64,000 bases of DNA from Phoronis australis (GCA_002633005.1 NMRA01000157.1:122331-186330), one strand, 5' to 3'; positions 49,581 through 60,960 are shown, numbered from the stretch's first letter. Numbers and translations are program-made. The notes: generated by a model not told the origin, from the sequence alone.

Positions 49581-49899
49581 CAGGTGAGATCCATGAAGTG
49601 AAGTGTGAGATATAGAGTAGTCAGCAGCTGGTCATCACCATAGTTGCAGGGTCACTGAGCTCTGCAGCTCTCAGTATTTATTACTATTATTTATTTATTA
49701 TAGTGACATAAGGGTGCCAGTAAATACAATCTCAAAGACAGAATATTCACCACACCCCCCAGCCTCAAGGGGCTTATTCAGTCACCTAATAATAATTAAA
49801 CCATTACATAATATGTTGCACACGCTCAAATATGACCACTTCAGACTAGTTTATAAACAAATACTTACTTCTACCCTGCAAAGCGTCTTGAATGAATTT

Positions 49900-52129
49900 C
49901 GCTAAACCTTTCAAGTTATTTTGGAATATTTGAGGTAGGGCAGAATTCCGTATAAAAATGTTCGAATGTGAGTATATTTTTCACAATTATCAAAAATGAA
50001 ATGAACATAATCTTCGATTCCGTTTTAAAAAACACGACAAATCCGTTCATTCACAGGAATTCCGAAGTACCGCCCCATCTCAACCTCTAATGGTAGAATA
50101 CTTGCTCTCAGTCCAGCTATGACGGACCTCTGAGACAACACCGGCAGACGTAAATACTCTTCCATACAATAGTCATTCTTAACAGACCTACATAAGCACA
50201 GTTTTGGTTTCTCAATGATTATTTTAACCAGTTTAACTCTTGTAACTGGAACTTGAATGTTTTGAAGTTTTCGAGAGACACAATTTGTTCCTGAAGTTTT
50301 CTAAAAAATCGCATTTCTCCATAATTTTAAATATTGAACTTGACCAATTGCAGGAGTTCCGATGTTTAAGGTCCCATAAAAATACTTTTTGAATTAAACG
50401 ATTCCAGAGCCTTAGCCTATTTTCATGTTGTTTGTAGTGTGAATTTGGCCAACCTGAGTCGCCATAAAGTACTGCATTGGCAGCATACTTGTGGACCCCT
50501 AAGAATATACGTAGTGTTCTCGTTCTGATCATTTCGCATTTGGAGTATTGAGAGTATCCCCAAATTCCAGAACCATATTCTAGAACTGAAGCTACTGACA
50601 TTTCAAAACATTTACTGTAACTGCTGAAACCCATGTTATCAATATGTTTGTACTTGCTCACCAGAGCTCCCAACCCTCTAGACGCGGAGTCTGCCAGTAT
50701 CTCAGCTATCAAACTGAAATCCATAAACTCGTTCAGAGTTACACCCAGATATTTATAACATTCTCTTAAATTCACAATGCGATCGCACAAAATGAATTCA
50801 AAACTCGTTCTTACATGTCCCCTCTTGCGAAAATGAACCACATCAGTCTTAGAAAAAATTTACAGATATTTGCCACATTGCACACCAATTACTCAATACG
50901 CCCAGCAAATCCTGTAAATAGGTTTCATTACCAGAAAAAAAAAACACAATGTCATCGGCATACAAGAAACAGAATAAATAACATCCATCAAAACTGACAC
51001 CTTTGCTAGAACTGTTCAAATCATCAATCAAATCATTTATGAAAGCTGAAAACAATGTAGGCGACAATGGATCTCCCTGCCTAACTCCTCTTCGTACTGG
51101 GAACCAGTTGGTATAATCTGACTGATTTAATTGTACACAGGCTTCTGTCTGCGCATGCAACGATTTTGCTGAGTGATAAAATTATCCAACCACTCCTAAA
51201 TTAATTAATTTTTTCAATAAAAAGTTTCTATCTAAATTGTCAAAAGCCCGTTCTATATCAACGAATATCGCAAACGTTGGTCTATTTCAAGCTATTCTAT
51301 TTCTAACAATAGACATGAGTGTGAACACGTGGGTCAAGACAAGACCGCCCTTGTCGAAAACCATTTTGTTCTTCATTCAGTCTGTGTTCGATATTCAGAA
51401 ACTCGGTTAATCTCCTGTTTAGTACATTACAATACACTTTGCTCACGGTGGAGAGCAAGCGTATGCCTCAATAGTTGTTCGGTAAATTCAAATCTCTATC
51501 TGATCCTTTAGGTATAGGGGTGATAATCGCTTTGTACCATAATAATGATATAAATCCAGTGTCAAAGAACTTCTGAAGGAGCGAGACCAGAATGTCAATC
51601 ATCTCTGAGGATCTCAGCGCTTCGTATGGGATCCCGTCTATACCAGTGGCCTTACCCGATTTTAATTTGCGAACAGAATAAAATTCAAAAAACGAAAAAC
51701 TTTTTTCCAGTATTTCTTTTACATGACCCGAAAGTTCAGAATATTGCATTGCTTTCTCCAAATCCTCTACGTTTTGACTTTCAGCCATTGGAATTTTCGC
51801 AAATAAATCTCTAAAACTGGCCTCCCATCTTTCTGAAGGAATAGTATTTTCATGTCTCTTCTTGAGCTGAGGTCCTAAGTTTTTGAGTTCCTTCCAAAAA
51901 AACATTGGGGTCATTTTCACATGATTCTTCAATCAGTGTTAATTTACTTTTCAAATATTGCCTTTTTAAAAACCTGAATCATTTGTCAAAGCAATATCTA
52001 GAGTTCTTGTATTCATACAGTCGCTCCCTTCGTCGTTTAGTATTTTTTTCTTTGAGAAATACTTTTTCTTTTTTGGACACGTTTTTCCAAAGTTGCGTTA
52101 ATTCGTCATTCCAAAAGGGCTTGTATGCC
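49900..52129 (-). pseudogene. LINE ORF2, reverse transcriptase and C-terminal part
   Basis: From the right: 'AYKPFWNDELTQLWKN' just after the TTAA insertion, RT motif 'KSGKATGIDGIPYEALRSS', 'KAIITPIPKGSDRDLNLPNN', then 'TFAIFVDIERAFDNLDR', 'RRGVRQGDPLSPTLFSAFI', and the active site 'LFCFLYADDIVFFF' near 50975. The thumb is 'ECYKYLGVTL'; after ORF end 50233 the tail continues in another frame with 'LPVLSQRSVIAGLRAS' and 'PVNERICRVF'. All the RT catalytic landmarks are visible, but frameshifts and stops occur near 51170, 51475, 51960 and 50845. A once-complete RT, now inactive. Confidence 0.85.
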
Positions 52130-52133
52130 TTAA

Positions 52134-53808
52134 AGTCCTTCTCTCAAACTGCCTATGTGGTTCCAGTATCCGAAAATACTTACTACATAAAATGTTATTT
52201 TCGACACCCTTTCTTTATATTCTTTTCGCCTTTCTTGCCAAAAGCGATTTTTAACAGTATTTGACCCTTCTCTGTGAGCGTATAATTACCGGCTGTCATC
52301 GGTTATTTCCGTACCCACATTTCCGGCTCATCAGTTCAGGAACTTGTCCTGAACGCCGCCATTTTTTCCTTGTAACTGAATGCGCTATGGCTTGCTCGAA
52401 AAGTCTTCATTATTTTGTTTTATTAGCAATATCTCGTGATTCGTTTGCATATGTAGTGTATTTATAGTTTGTAGTAAGTGGTCGTTGAATTTTTTTGAAA
52501 TGTTACGCGTACTTAGTATGTTAAAATAGCACTGGTGTTTAGTTCCTTACGTAGGCCGGTCGAACCTAGGAACCAATATGGGTCGAACCAATTTTTTTCG
52601 GTTTTATTTTTTTCCTCGTTTTGAAAAAGTACTTTGCTATCATCGGAAAGGTAGTACATTCTACTCAGTAAAAATCGAAAAAGTATCAAAATCGGGGCAA
52701 GCACTGTAAAGTTATTGCAAGTTTTGTGGCGAAATTTGGGTCACTTTGTTTGGATCGCGTCGGCCATATTGGAGGACAGCGGGATGAGTTACGAGTTTAA
52801 AACTTTGTGTAAATTGTTTTCGCCAACAAATTACGGTGAAATTTAGTTAGACATATCTTTACTTACTATTCTGCACGATTTAGCAGTGTTCACCAAATTT
52901 CAGCCTCGCAGTTGTTACTCATTAAGTGATAAATGTGCTCACAATTCCCGTTGGACTTCGTCTCATTTCTGGCGGCACCTACAATGTCGACTTTTGCTGA
53001 ACTGAAAGGCATGTTCAATCGGCTACTTTGTAATTTGTGAAGATTTAACGTTGATACATTTTGACAAACGTTGCTACAAAAAAGAAACTTTGTTCAATTT
53101 TCGTGTTTTTTGTGTTTGTGGCCAGCGACCAGTTAGGCCTAAGGGTAGTCTTGGCGCAAAGCTGTCTAGGCCTACTAACAAGCTGTATTTTGACTATAGT
53201 CTTCACTGGTAGCTGGTGACTGAGGCTAACTAGGGTCTGCCGCGGCAGTGTGACACAGGACTAACCAGCCCGTAATTTCATGCAAGTGTCTGAAACTACC
53301 CTTGAATATATGCAGCATTTATCATTTGACCATTTTACTTCGACAAAACAGCTTGCAACCGCATGCATTTACCGTTCGCCAGTGTCTGGTCTCGATCCGC
53401 ACCGGGTCCGATAGGCTGCGGTCCCGAGTCTGGCAAAATAATTTCTGTCAAAATTTATTCGCCACATTTCTTCAGCAAATTCCATAAAATTGTCCGTAGT
53501 TTGATTTTATCAAAATTAAGGCGCGCTGTCGATTTTTTATCCCCGTTTGCTGGCTGGTAACAGTACAGGCACTGCTCCAGTCGCACTGACGGCGTTTTCT
53601 CGGCCTGGGTTCCTGAATGAATTGTACTTCCGGGTTCGCGGCAAGTTCAAAATGGCGGTGTTTCTTCGGGTGCGAATCGTGAGTGGCGCGTTCATTTAAA
53701 CTTTTTTCGAGTACGGATCTTGTATTAGTTATGGGGTAAGTACTTCTTGGATCCTTATAACATCCTCTAACCATGTAATAAGGGTTAACAACGCGTGAGA
53801 GAAGGACT
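52134..53808. mobile_element. Complete TTAA-target DNA element, 1675 bp
   Basis: Perfect 13 bp terminal inverted repeats AGTCCTTCTCTCA / TGAGAGAAGGACT, flanked by TTAA on both sides (52130-52133, 53809-53812), inside the LINE ORF2. TTAA duplication is known for piggyBac and Kolobok transposons; the ends do not start CCC as in most piggyBac, so Kolobok-type is my guess. No transposase: the short frames have no domain. It carries internal sequences resembling YY1 sites (gccgccatttt, aaaatggcgg) and a ttcaggaacttgtcctgaa palindrome. Copies also at 34947-35614 and 63387-64000. Confidence 0.9.
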
Positions 53809-53812
53809 TTAA

Positions 53813-54700
53813 ATCTTTTTCTCAGATTTTTATTACAACTTTGAGTACATCTTAAATGCAATTCTGTTTCTGTTTTATAATTTCGCAGAAGGAGTTATAA
53901 ATCTCAACGACTTTATAGTGTCTTCGACACTCATTTTCTAATATTAAAAGCAACTCTCCAATCGCCCTTTTAAAAATCTCATTATCCATGAATTCACCAG
54001 GGATAGAATTTAATTTAAACCGTTTTCTAAATCGCATATCAAAGGAGTTATCTGTACCGTGATCTTTAAGAGTTTCGTCACTGATATTTACTGGAACGTG
54101 TAGCATAATTTCTACTAACAATACATTGTGATCAGGCAGTTTTGACTTTTCCGATAATAGACCCCGGCTGTAAAAGATGTTTGTCAACTACCTCTGTACA
54201 AACATAAACCTCAAATATAGGACAAGATTGAAGCCACTAATGGGGGACAATAAAGTAATCTACAACCGCTCTTCCTCTATGACTTATTGAGGTGAAGTTA
54301 TCTTTACTTATCTCTTTCCTACCATTGACTATGCAAGTTTTAGAACCGAGGTAAAAGTCAATCAAACTTCCACAATGACTATTTAAAACTTTATCGTTAA
54401 TTTACTTGACAATCAACATGTGGAATGTAATCATTCAAGTTACCCACTCTCGAGTTAAAATCTCCACATATAAAAACGTCATCTGCTATATCTGCATGTA
54501 AATATAACTGGCATAATAGATGGCTATAGAAACTATCTGGATTACAACTCCTTGAAGAATTCTCAGGTGGTAAATAGCAACAAAATACAACTATACAATA
54601 GTCTGAGCGTATATGAGTTAGTCTTAAAGCTAATATACCATCACACGACTTGTCAACAATATCTATTATATAAAATGCATCGTTTGCACAAACTCCGTCT
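53813..54700 (-). pseudogene. LINE ORF2, endonuclease middle and C-terminal part
   Basis: In minus frame from ~54700: 'NDAFYIIDIVDKSCDGILAL', 'CIVVFCCYLPPENSS', the catalytic 'DDVFICGDFNSRVGN' (GDFN of the exonuclease-endonuclease-phosphatase fold), and after breaks 'SLIDFYLGSKTCIVNGR' and 'SHRGRAVVDYFIV'. The segment 53852-54187 then links to the RT domain ('SKLPDHNVLLVEIMLHV', the SDH-type motif near the end of the nuclease). Several stops. It is cut on the left by the TTAA element and on the right by the ~950 bp insert. Confidence 0.8.
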
Positions 54701-54861
54701 CCCCTGCTCCACTACAGATCTTCGTTGCGCCCGTTTCGGCACTGCCTTGGTCCCAGGTATTGCACCGGCCCCCTATTAGAATTTGAGCTGTCTTATATTT
54801 TTTCTCGCGGGCCGTTTTTTGCGGACGCGGAGGGAGGGTGGCCAGCTTCGTACTGGCCCTG

Positions 54862-54906
54862 GTGACGTCAGTCGGTCGGCTTAATTTCGCTCCCTCCGGT
54901 ATATAA
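54862..54906 (+). promoter_or_regulatory. CRE plus TATA-like promoter motif
   Basis: A perfect TGACGTCA palindrome (CREB/ATF-type site) is followed ~30 bp later by GGTATATAATTC, a TATA-box-like motif, in GC-rich surroundings. The spacing suits a pol II core promoter carried by the insert. Activity is unproven. Confidence 0.35.
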
Positions 54907-55086
54907 TTCATCGGGCCTGTCGCTGCCCAAATTAATGATGCCTTATTAAAAATGTTTACTCTTCCTTGGGTAAACTAAAGTATTTACCCGGGTGTTGGAA
55001 CACTGGCGTTCTTCAGTTATTCTGCTGCTAAAATTGCCATGCGCTCTTTGGGCGCCATTGCGTCACCTATTGGCCAATTTCCATGT

Positions 55087-55235
55087 TCTTCAATCAACTG
55101 CGAGGTTGCGTACAGATCATAACAATTGGAAGTGGTTTCGTTTCGTTACTGGTTTTTACTTCTTCAATCAACTGCGAGGTTGCGTACAGATCATAACAAT
55201 CGGAAGTGGTTTCGTTTCGTTACAAGTTTTTACTC
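55087..55235 (+). repeat. 74 bp direct duplication, two units
   Basis: 'cttcaatcaactgcgaggtt' begins at 55088 and again at 55162; the units are nearly identical through 'ggaagtggtttcgtttcg'. No stop-free protein meaning seen. Confidence 0.9.
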
Positions 55236-55666
55236 TTTTAATACCAGAACTCAATTTCAGATCAAACTCTCGAAAGATATCGCAAAGTTTTAGGAAATGG
55301 CGCGTAGGCCTACGTGCACCTGTCACGAGTATGCACTGTTTTCAAAACGACGACAGATTTTCCTTTGTTAACGTTTAATAGATTTTTACTTCAATAAACG
55401 GCTGTAACGGGCAAGGTGAATGTTCTAGAAAGAAATTTGTACGTACTGCCTGCGGAAAGAATCCCGCAGCCGCACACCTTGCTTACTAATATCTGACAGT
55501 GTCTGAAACTCTGCTTGAAGCTTTGAACACGGTCTCTTTAGTAATATTCCTGTCTCTTGCGATGAACACTCGGTTCACTCTTAGGTGTAGCTATTTCCAG
55601 TCAGTGTTTCCCACTAGCTGCTACCCGGGTAATGGCTAGTCAATTTTACTATATGCTTTACACAAA

Positions 55667-55885
55667 TCATATTCCCACCCCACCCGAACCTCTTGGGGCC
55701 CGCTTGTTTATAAGCTGCCTATTGTGTCCGTACCAACAATAACCGGGCAAAGTAATAGATTTATTTGCATGTAAATGAGTTTCTACCACCCTTATGATGT
55801 GGGCGTTGAATGTAGACAGCAGTTGTTCACGGAGCAATGAATTGTTGCTAATCCAACCACAGACATTGGCCTCGCAAATCCTCAA
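55667..55885 (-). pseudogene. LINE ORF2, endonuclease N-terminus
   Basis: 'RICEANVCGWISNN' followed by 'AHIIRVVETHLHANKS' and 'GYCWYGHNRQ...RAPRGSGGVGI'. The N...ETHL spacing and the GSGGVGI turn are the opening strands and metal-binding Glu of the LINE endonuclease. The sequence then breaks into the unidentified insert. Confidence 0.8.
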
Positions 55886-55960
55886 AACGCTGTCCTATTC
55901 TGCATCACGAATTGTTTTATTCCCCGAGTGAGCCTCCTCACCTGTGGTCACTCTCACAAT

Positions 55961-56357
55961 TCAACCATTTGAAGGGATCTTGAATTCCTTGTTGTTCGGC
56001 AAAGTTTCAATAATTGTTTTGAAATTAATTTCAATTAACCTGCCAGTGAGAGATTTGCTTCCACGAAGAAAAACTCGTTGAAATAAAAGCGTGCCCTTTA
56101 AATTTTGCTTGTTCCGCAGCACTAAAAGTTTTTGAGCCAGTAACTCAACAGCATCAGTATCCCACTGTCGAGGGTTCAGACGGGTGCAATCCAGTTTGGT
56201 CACATCTGAAGACAGGCCCATACTACATAACAGTTCTTCAATCACTTCGCGTAAAGGTCGGGTTCCGTTGACTATGCCTGATGCGATAATACACAAGTCA
56301 TTGTTTTTCAAAGGGTCGTTCTGAATGACTAAATCTGAACCATGCGTGTAATGCTTC
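55961..56357 (-). pseudogene. LINE ORF1, C-terminal part
   Basis: Reads 'KHYTHGSDLVIQNDPL' then 'NNDLCIIASGIVNGTRPLRE', 'CTRLNPRQWDTD', 'LLFQRVFLRGSKSLTGRLIE', ending near 'NKEFKIPSNG'. It resembles the RNA-binding C-terminal half of LINE ORF1 proteins, in which a coiled coil is followed by an RRM-like fold. Its N-terminal part lies 4.9 kb away at 61264-61583. The two pieces are in the same frame across the LTR element. Confidence 0.7.
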
Positions 56358-56646
56358 TGTAGTAAATGTCGACGTCAGTCTCGGCTGTGGCGTCTCTATG
56401 TTGTGATGTCCTTTTCGTTAACAATGTTGGTCTTGGCCTTGTGCGACATCTGACGCCAGAAGATCCCAGCCGAGGTCACCCTGATATCATGTGACCCGTC
56501 ACCTTTCAAGACCACGTGACAAGATAGTCTGGGCCTTCTGGAGTTCGCTGCCGTCCTGGGCGGACGTAATGTAAGTATACTCCGGACTTTTCTCTTGCAT
56601 CGCGTTAATAGGCCGAACCTGTGTGTCTGCTTGGCCAGCCGACCCC
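56358..56646 (+). repeat. 5' LTR of the Gag-TatD element
   Basis: 289 bp, starting TGTAGTAAATG. I count nine substitutions against the 3' LTR and no indels, about 97% identity. It has no obvious TATA box or AATAAA; it contains CACGTG-like 'accacgtgac' and a 'gtatactccgg' segment. The right end (gacccc) lacks a clear CA terminus. Confidence 0.9.
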
Positions 56647-56664
56647 TATTACTAAGACAACATT

Positions 56665-56680
56665 TGGCGTAGTTGGCACC
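56665..56680 (+). promoter_or_regulatory. Candidate primer-binding site
   Basis: tggcgtagttggcacc starts with TGG, as a site pairing with a tRNA 3' end (CCA) should. An 18 bp gap from the LTR is longer than usual. The tRNA was not identified. Confidence 0.35.
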
Positions 56681-56985
56681 TATTTCACGGTGTTGGAGCG
56701 GCGTGCGTGTCTTTCGGTGGTGGCGGGAAATAAGTTTTCATAACTTGTTTTCTCGTGCCCATTTTGACAGCCACGTGCGTCACTTCTTTTGCAGTGCCCG
56801 AGTTCAGGTTTACTAGAATTTCAAGCGTTTGTCGTAGGAATTATAGGTTTATGTAAATAGTTGGTATAATTGTATATAGTATAGTTTGTATTTATTATTT
56901 TGTATATTAGTTAGAGTTTAGAACCTTTCTAGGAATTCTAGAATAGGTCACGTGACCACGTGGTTTTCCTAAGACAAAGCCCCGT

Positions 56986-58019
56986 GTGTTTAGTATGTCT
57001 TTTCAAGACAGGGTTCCGGTAAACTTCTGTCTTTCCCAAGAGTTATTCAAGCTCTCGGGCATGACGGAAGATACTGCTCAAACCATTCTGGCGTTTCGGC
57101 AAACTCAGCCGATAACTCCAGAAAATATTAACCACATCCATTCCGCATGGAGGTTGACGAGGAGTGCTATTTCTGGCATTGATTTCACCCAGTATGGTGA
57201 TGTTCAGTCCCGAGTTACCTCTCCTCTGGGTAGTCCTGTACGTACCCGTTTGCCCCAGGACTTAAGTGGCATTGCCCAGGCCTGTGACAGGTTAAACAAA
57301 TCCCCTGTTACAGTAAGAAGGAAGTATTCTACTAAGCAGGATTCTCCTTCGTCTGTGCCTGCCCCGAGTTCTGGTAGCCGAACGGTTGGTCCGTCTACCC
57401 ACACCCGTCCCTATAGTTTAAGGCCAAATGCCCCGTCTAAGTTAGTTTTTCAATGGGAAAAAGGCAAATGGGAGGACTTTTTTGGAAATTTCAGCGCTTA
57501 GCCAAGGACAACTTATGGTCCGAAGACAAGTGCGTCTCTGAGTTAAGAATGTGTTTGGACGATGTGGCCTTGCATTTCTTCCTTAACTTCATGAGAACGA
57601 ACCCAGACTCTGGTTTCGATGACGTGGTTGCACACATGTCAGAACATTTTTCTTCGACTGTCTGCACCCAGGTCTTACGCCTTGAATTCCAATACGTCGA
57701 GCAAAAGCCGGGGGAATCTATTGAGAACTGGGCGTGTAGGTTAAACAGGTTGTTTTTAAAAGCCTTCCCGAACCCGTCGGAGCAAGAAAAAGTAGATCTT
57801 GTATTCCGTTTCTCCCTTGGGTTACGAGATAAGGTTGTAGGTACGCAGGTGATGAACTCATCCCCTGTGACCCTAGCTGAGGCAGAGTCTAAAGCTGCAT
57901 GGTTCGCAACGACCCAGCGATTGATGGCAAATCAAAACCGTCGGTCTGTTTGGTTCGAGGGCCCACCATCGCGCAATGACGAAGCTTCTATCAACCTGCA
58001 CTTAAATTCTGTCCAATAG
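56986..58019 (+). pseudogene. Gag-like protein with HhH-type N-terminus
   Basis: The first frame (ATG at 56995) opens with 'LFKLSGMTEDTAQTILAFR', whose L-x-G-M/I-(7)-I-x-x-(F/Y)R spacing resembles a ComEA-type helix-hairpin-helix, a DNA-binding fold. A basic Ser/Pro-rich linker follows, then 'LVFQWEKGKWEDFF'. Near 57480-57490 one base appears lost and the sequence continues in the next frame as a retrotransposon Gag capsid: 'LWSEDKCVSELRMCLDDVA', 'VCTQVLRLEFQYVEQKPGES', 'WACRLNRLFLKAFPN', 'VDLVFRFSLGLRDKV'. The frame ends at 58019 after a second break. Gag would package the element RNA into cytoplasmic particles. Confidence 0.75.
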
Positions 58020-58021
58020 CA

Positions 58022-58326
58022 TCCTCTGCTTCAAACTCTGCGGTTGAGTCTAGGCTGCATGCTTTAGAGTCTCAGATGGCTAAGGTCAACTCTGAAATAG
58101 GAGGTCTTAAAGAAGACAATGCCCTTATACATCGAGAACTTAAGAGTATATCCCAGACTATGAGTTCGAATTTTAGGGGCATTACCCCAGATTTGTCGAG
58201 GGTATTAAAATTGTTGGATTCTAATCCAAAACCATCTAGATCCCCTCCACTATCTAGGTCCCCCAAACTTCCCCACAGAGACCTTCAGTAATGTGTGGTA
58301 AGTTTGGTCACTACCAGTCTGCGTGC
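58022..58326 (+). pseudogene. Gag C-terminal coiled coil and zinc-knuckle remnant
   Basis: In a third frame, 'VESRLHALESQMAKVNSEIG' and 'HRELKSISQTM' form a heptad-like helix, followed by a Ser/Pro/Arg stretch to the stop at 58291. Next, in another frame, 'CGKFGHYQSAC' (58294-58326) keeps C-x4-H-x4-C of a CCHC nucleic-acid-binding knuckle, but the first Cys of the pair is Ser or lost through the frame break. This is the usual nucleocapsid position after a Gag capsid. Confidence 0.65.
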
Positions 58327-58427
58327 CGTAGCCCGCAGCCTGCTAGAATTCTTCGTACATCCTTTGGGGATAAGTCCGATGATTTAAACGAGTTGGGGCT
58401 GGACGATCAGGTCTAACTCCATCCCAA

Positions 58428-59222
58428 TTGCAATCTCGTGGTGCCAATAGTAGGGTATCCTCAGACCGCCCCACTAAAAGATTCAGTCCCATGGATGGTC
58501 TATTAGGTTCATTAAATAAAAACATCAAACGCCTGTCGACTAACCTGTTAGACTGTTTTAAAGTACGGAGTTTGTCCACTTCTTCTCGAGGTATTTCTGT
58601 GCACGATGCGTGTCGGGGGAGAGGTCGACCTGTCTTGGCTAGATCTTGTGATGTAGTTAATGATTTGGTTGACTTGTCGACTGATATTCTTTGTGCTCGG
58701 AATTCCCTGGGGGATATGGAGTGTCCGGCCTCCCAAAGTTCCGTGCTCACTCAGAATAGTCCGATTGAATTACCCATTACTGATGCTGATGTGATTAATA
58801 CCCCAATATTGGTTCAGGTTAATTCGATAGATAAGTCTGAGTTGAGTGGTAAAGCTGTTTCTAGTACCCAGGTTGTGGCTAATTCTAATTCATAAGATAT
58901 TGTGCATACCCTGGTTCCGGATTCCATTTCAGAGGGGTCAAAGGTGCCCCACAACCCTGTCGTTTTGCGGGATCCACCTCCTGAGTTTGTAGATGCCCCT
59001 ATGGACACTATTAATATTCAGGAGGCGTCTTCTGGTAACACCCTACACCAACAGGCTGGCCGTCTGCTTCACTGGAGGCAGAAGGTCACTCTTCCACAAA
59101 GGGTGAGGGATGCTGGTTCGCCATACCCTCGGATGTCGTGTGTGGAAAAGCCGCCAGCCACCTGGCCTGCCCCTAAAGGGTCGACGTTCATCTGGGGCTT
59201 CGCCGTCCGCATCCAAAGTTAA
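58428..59222 (+). pseudogene. Low-complexity linker between Gag and TatD
   Basis: One frame interrupted by a single stop (58893-58895). No domain is recognised: Ser/Asn/Val-rich ('STQVVANSNS', 'PILVQVNSIDKSEL') with a basic end ('RLLHWRQKVTLPQRVRDAG', 'WPAPKGSTF'). Near 59185 the frame must shift to reach the TatD frame. In an intact relative this would be the spacer of one long Gag-TatD polyprotein; no protease domain is seen in it. Confidence 0.55.
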
Positions 59223-59232
59223 ATCAGGACCG

Positions 59233-60086
59233 GCCCCTGATTTGGCTATAGATGCCCACTTCCATTTGGATCGCTTGTCGGTATCCTTGGCTCAGCGTCA
59301 TATCACTGAGAGTAGGATGCTGACGATTGACCAGATGCTCAGCGCCCAGCTGCCACGGGTTTCTCAAAAACCTGTACGGTTGGTCGGTGGGATTGCAGTT
59401 TTCTGCGATGTGGAAAACTGGAAGTACATTGAGGCTTCCCGTTTCCCACATGGCTGGAAGGCTGTGGTGGGCATCCACCCCAAACTGGTTGGAACAACAA
59501 ATCCCGGTGTTCTAGAGCGTCTCCCTCAGCTACTAAAGGAGCCCTTTGTAGCTGGCCTAGGCGAGGTCGGTCTGGAGGCCCGGGAGGACTTGGCCAAACA
59601 AAAAGAAGCTTTGGAGGAGATGGTGCGAATCTTTGCGGAGGTTCGGGCCAGCTCCCCCAGCTTCAAAAACAAAGTCGTGGTGATCCACCTTCGTGGTTCC
59701 CCCGACAATCCACGCTTCTTGGAGGGACAAGACTTTGTCTTTGATCTCCTGAAGACTGTGATGCAGACTTGGGTTTGCATCTCCATTGTTTTGGAGGTGC
59801 GCCCGAGGATGTACTCCGATGGACGTGGTTCTTTAAAAACTGCCACTTCGGCTTTGCCGGTCATGTGAGGCAGTTTCTAAAGTTCCAAAATAAGGGGTTA
59901 CAAGAGGTTCCGCTGAATCGACTCCTCCTGGAGTCTGATTCACCGCACCTCGCCATTGGGCAATCCCCAATGGCCCCCAGATACCTGGGGGAAGTAGCTA
60001 TGGAGGTGGCGCAGCGTTCTCGTCGTCCGCTGCGTGACATCCTGGCTGTTTCCACCAGGAATGCCAGGCGGCTTTACCATCTCTAA
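59233..60086 (+). pseudogene. TatD-family metal-dependent nuclease domain
   Basis: All five TatD landmarks are in order: 'IDAHFHLDRL' (HxH, ~59251), 'GWKAVVGIHPKLVG', 'VAGLGEVGLE' (metal-binding Glu), 'VVVIHLRGSPD' (His), then after a one-base loss at ~59765-59770 'HLHCFGG' (His) with 'FGFAGHVRQFL', 'NRLLLESDSPHLAIG' (catalytic Asp), and the closing helices 'VSTRNARRLYHL'. The length, about 285 residues, is normal for TatD. Known members (TatD, TATDN1-3) are Mg-dependent DNases with 3'-5' exonuclease or endonuclease action. The variant HLRG (commonly HCR) may alter the active site. A bacterial contaminant is unlikely, since the domain lies inside the two LTRs and after a Gag. Confidence 0.85.
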
Positions 60087-60960
60087 CAAATTGTTAGAAG
60101 TGGTTTAGCATCCTGGTGTGCTTGGGTCATAACTTATGCCCCAGGTTGTCGCCTAGTCTCCGGGGTAACTGCCCGTTATTGTAAATTATGAGGCGGACGT
60201 CAGTCTCTGGGTTTGTGCCTTGCCCTTGGTCCTAAGAGAATTGTGGTGTCCACTAAAGTAGAATAAGTAGTTAAGTAGCGTACTGGTCCAATATTTTGTA
60301 TAGTAGTGCTTGTTCATTAAAACTATATAGTATAATTATTTTTGTTATAAGTTATGTTTCCATACTACATATATGGTCTATTTATATATTCAAGACTGTT
60401 TTTTCTATAGTATTATGTATTAGTTGATGCTATATAGTTTATTTTTGTATATTAAGTTAAGTTTTCCATATAGTCTACGTATGTTATGAAAGGCTATATC
60501 ATTTTATATTTCACTGTATCACTACTAAAGTATAATGAATACTCATTTTATGGCCAGTATGCTTTTCATTGTTCAGTTTTTTTTAAAAAAAAATGTATAT
60601 ATTCTCTCGCCAGGTCATCACCAACAATCAGAGTGTTGTCATAGCATAGTCCAGAAATTCCATGCTCCCTGGTACTTGTATTAGTGGGGCATATTTTTCT
60701 TTTTTTCTTTTTTTAGTATGTTCGACTACTCTAGTGGATATATGCTATGACTGTGTGTCTCGTTAGTGTTTGTTTTTTTGGTAGGGGGGAGAATAGTTGG
60801 ATTTAATTTTAACCAGTAATTGGTACTTTACAAGGTCACTCCACATCATGTTAGTTATAGGGTTTAAGGTCTTGTCACTGTTATCTTAGGTCAAGGGTTT
60901 ATGTTTAGATGTTGGGAATGACGTTCGCCATTTTCTATAAGGGCTGCACTCCTTTTCTTT
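60087..60960 (+). other. AT-rich 3' part of the LTR element
   Basis: No coding frame. Repetitive 'tatatag' and 'tttttgtatat' stretches; could be a 3' UTR or the scar of lost sequence. No pol remnant seen. Confidence 0.6.

Larger units (their letters stand above)
54705..55655. mobile_element. Unidentified ~950 bp insert in LINE endonuclease
   Basis: The endonuclease frame stops at ~55667 and resumes at ~54700, so this block is foreign to the LINE. It is GC-richer at its left end, carries a promoter-like stretch (54862-54906) and a 74 bp direct duplication. LTR-like ends or a clean target duplication are not visible; the two junctions show only weak similarity. May be a solo LTR or DNA-element remnant. 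Confidence 0.5.

Noticed and set aside
53302-53560. Overlapping frames shared by all TTAA-element copies as a protein
   Set aside because: Frames shift between copies through small indels (for example cagtgtcggctgg against cagtgtctgg) and have no transposase motif.
57480-57492. Programmed -1 frameshift in Gag
   Set aside because: The T-run is not a proper slippery heptamer in the zero frame, and other random breaks follow, so mutation is simpler.
59233-60086. Bacterial contamination or host TATDN gene
   Set aside because: It lies between LTRs, after a Gag and in the same direction, has no introns, and is broken like the rest of the element.
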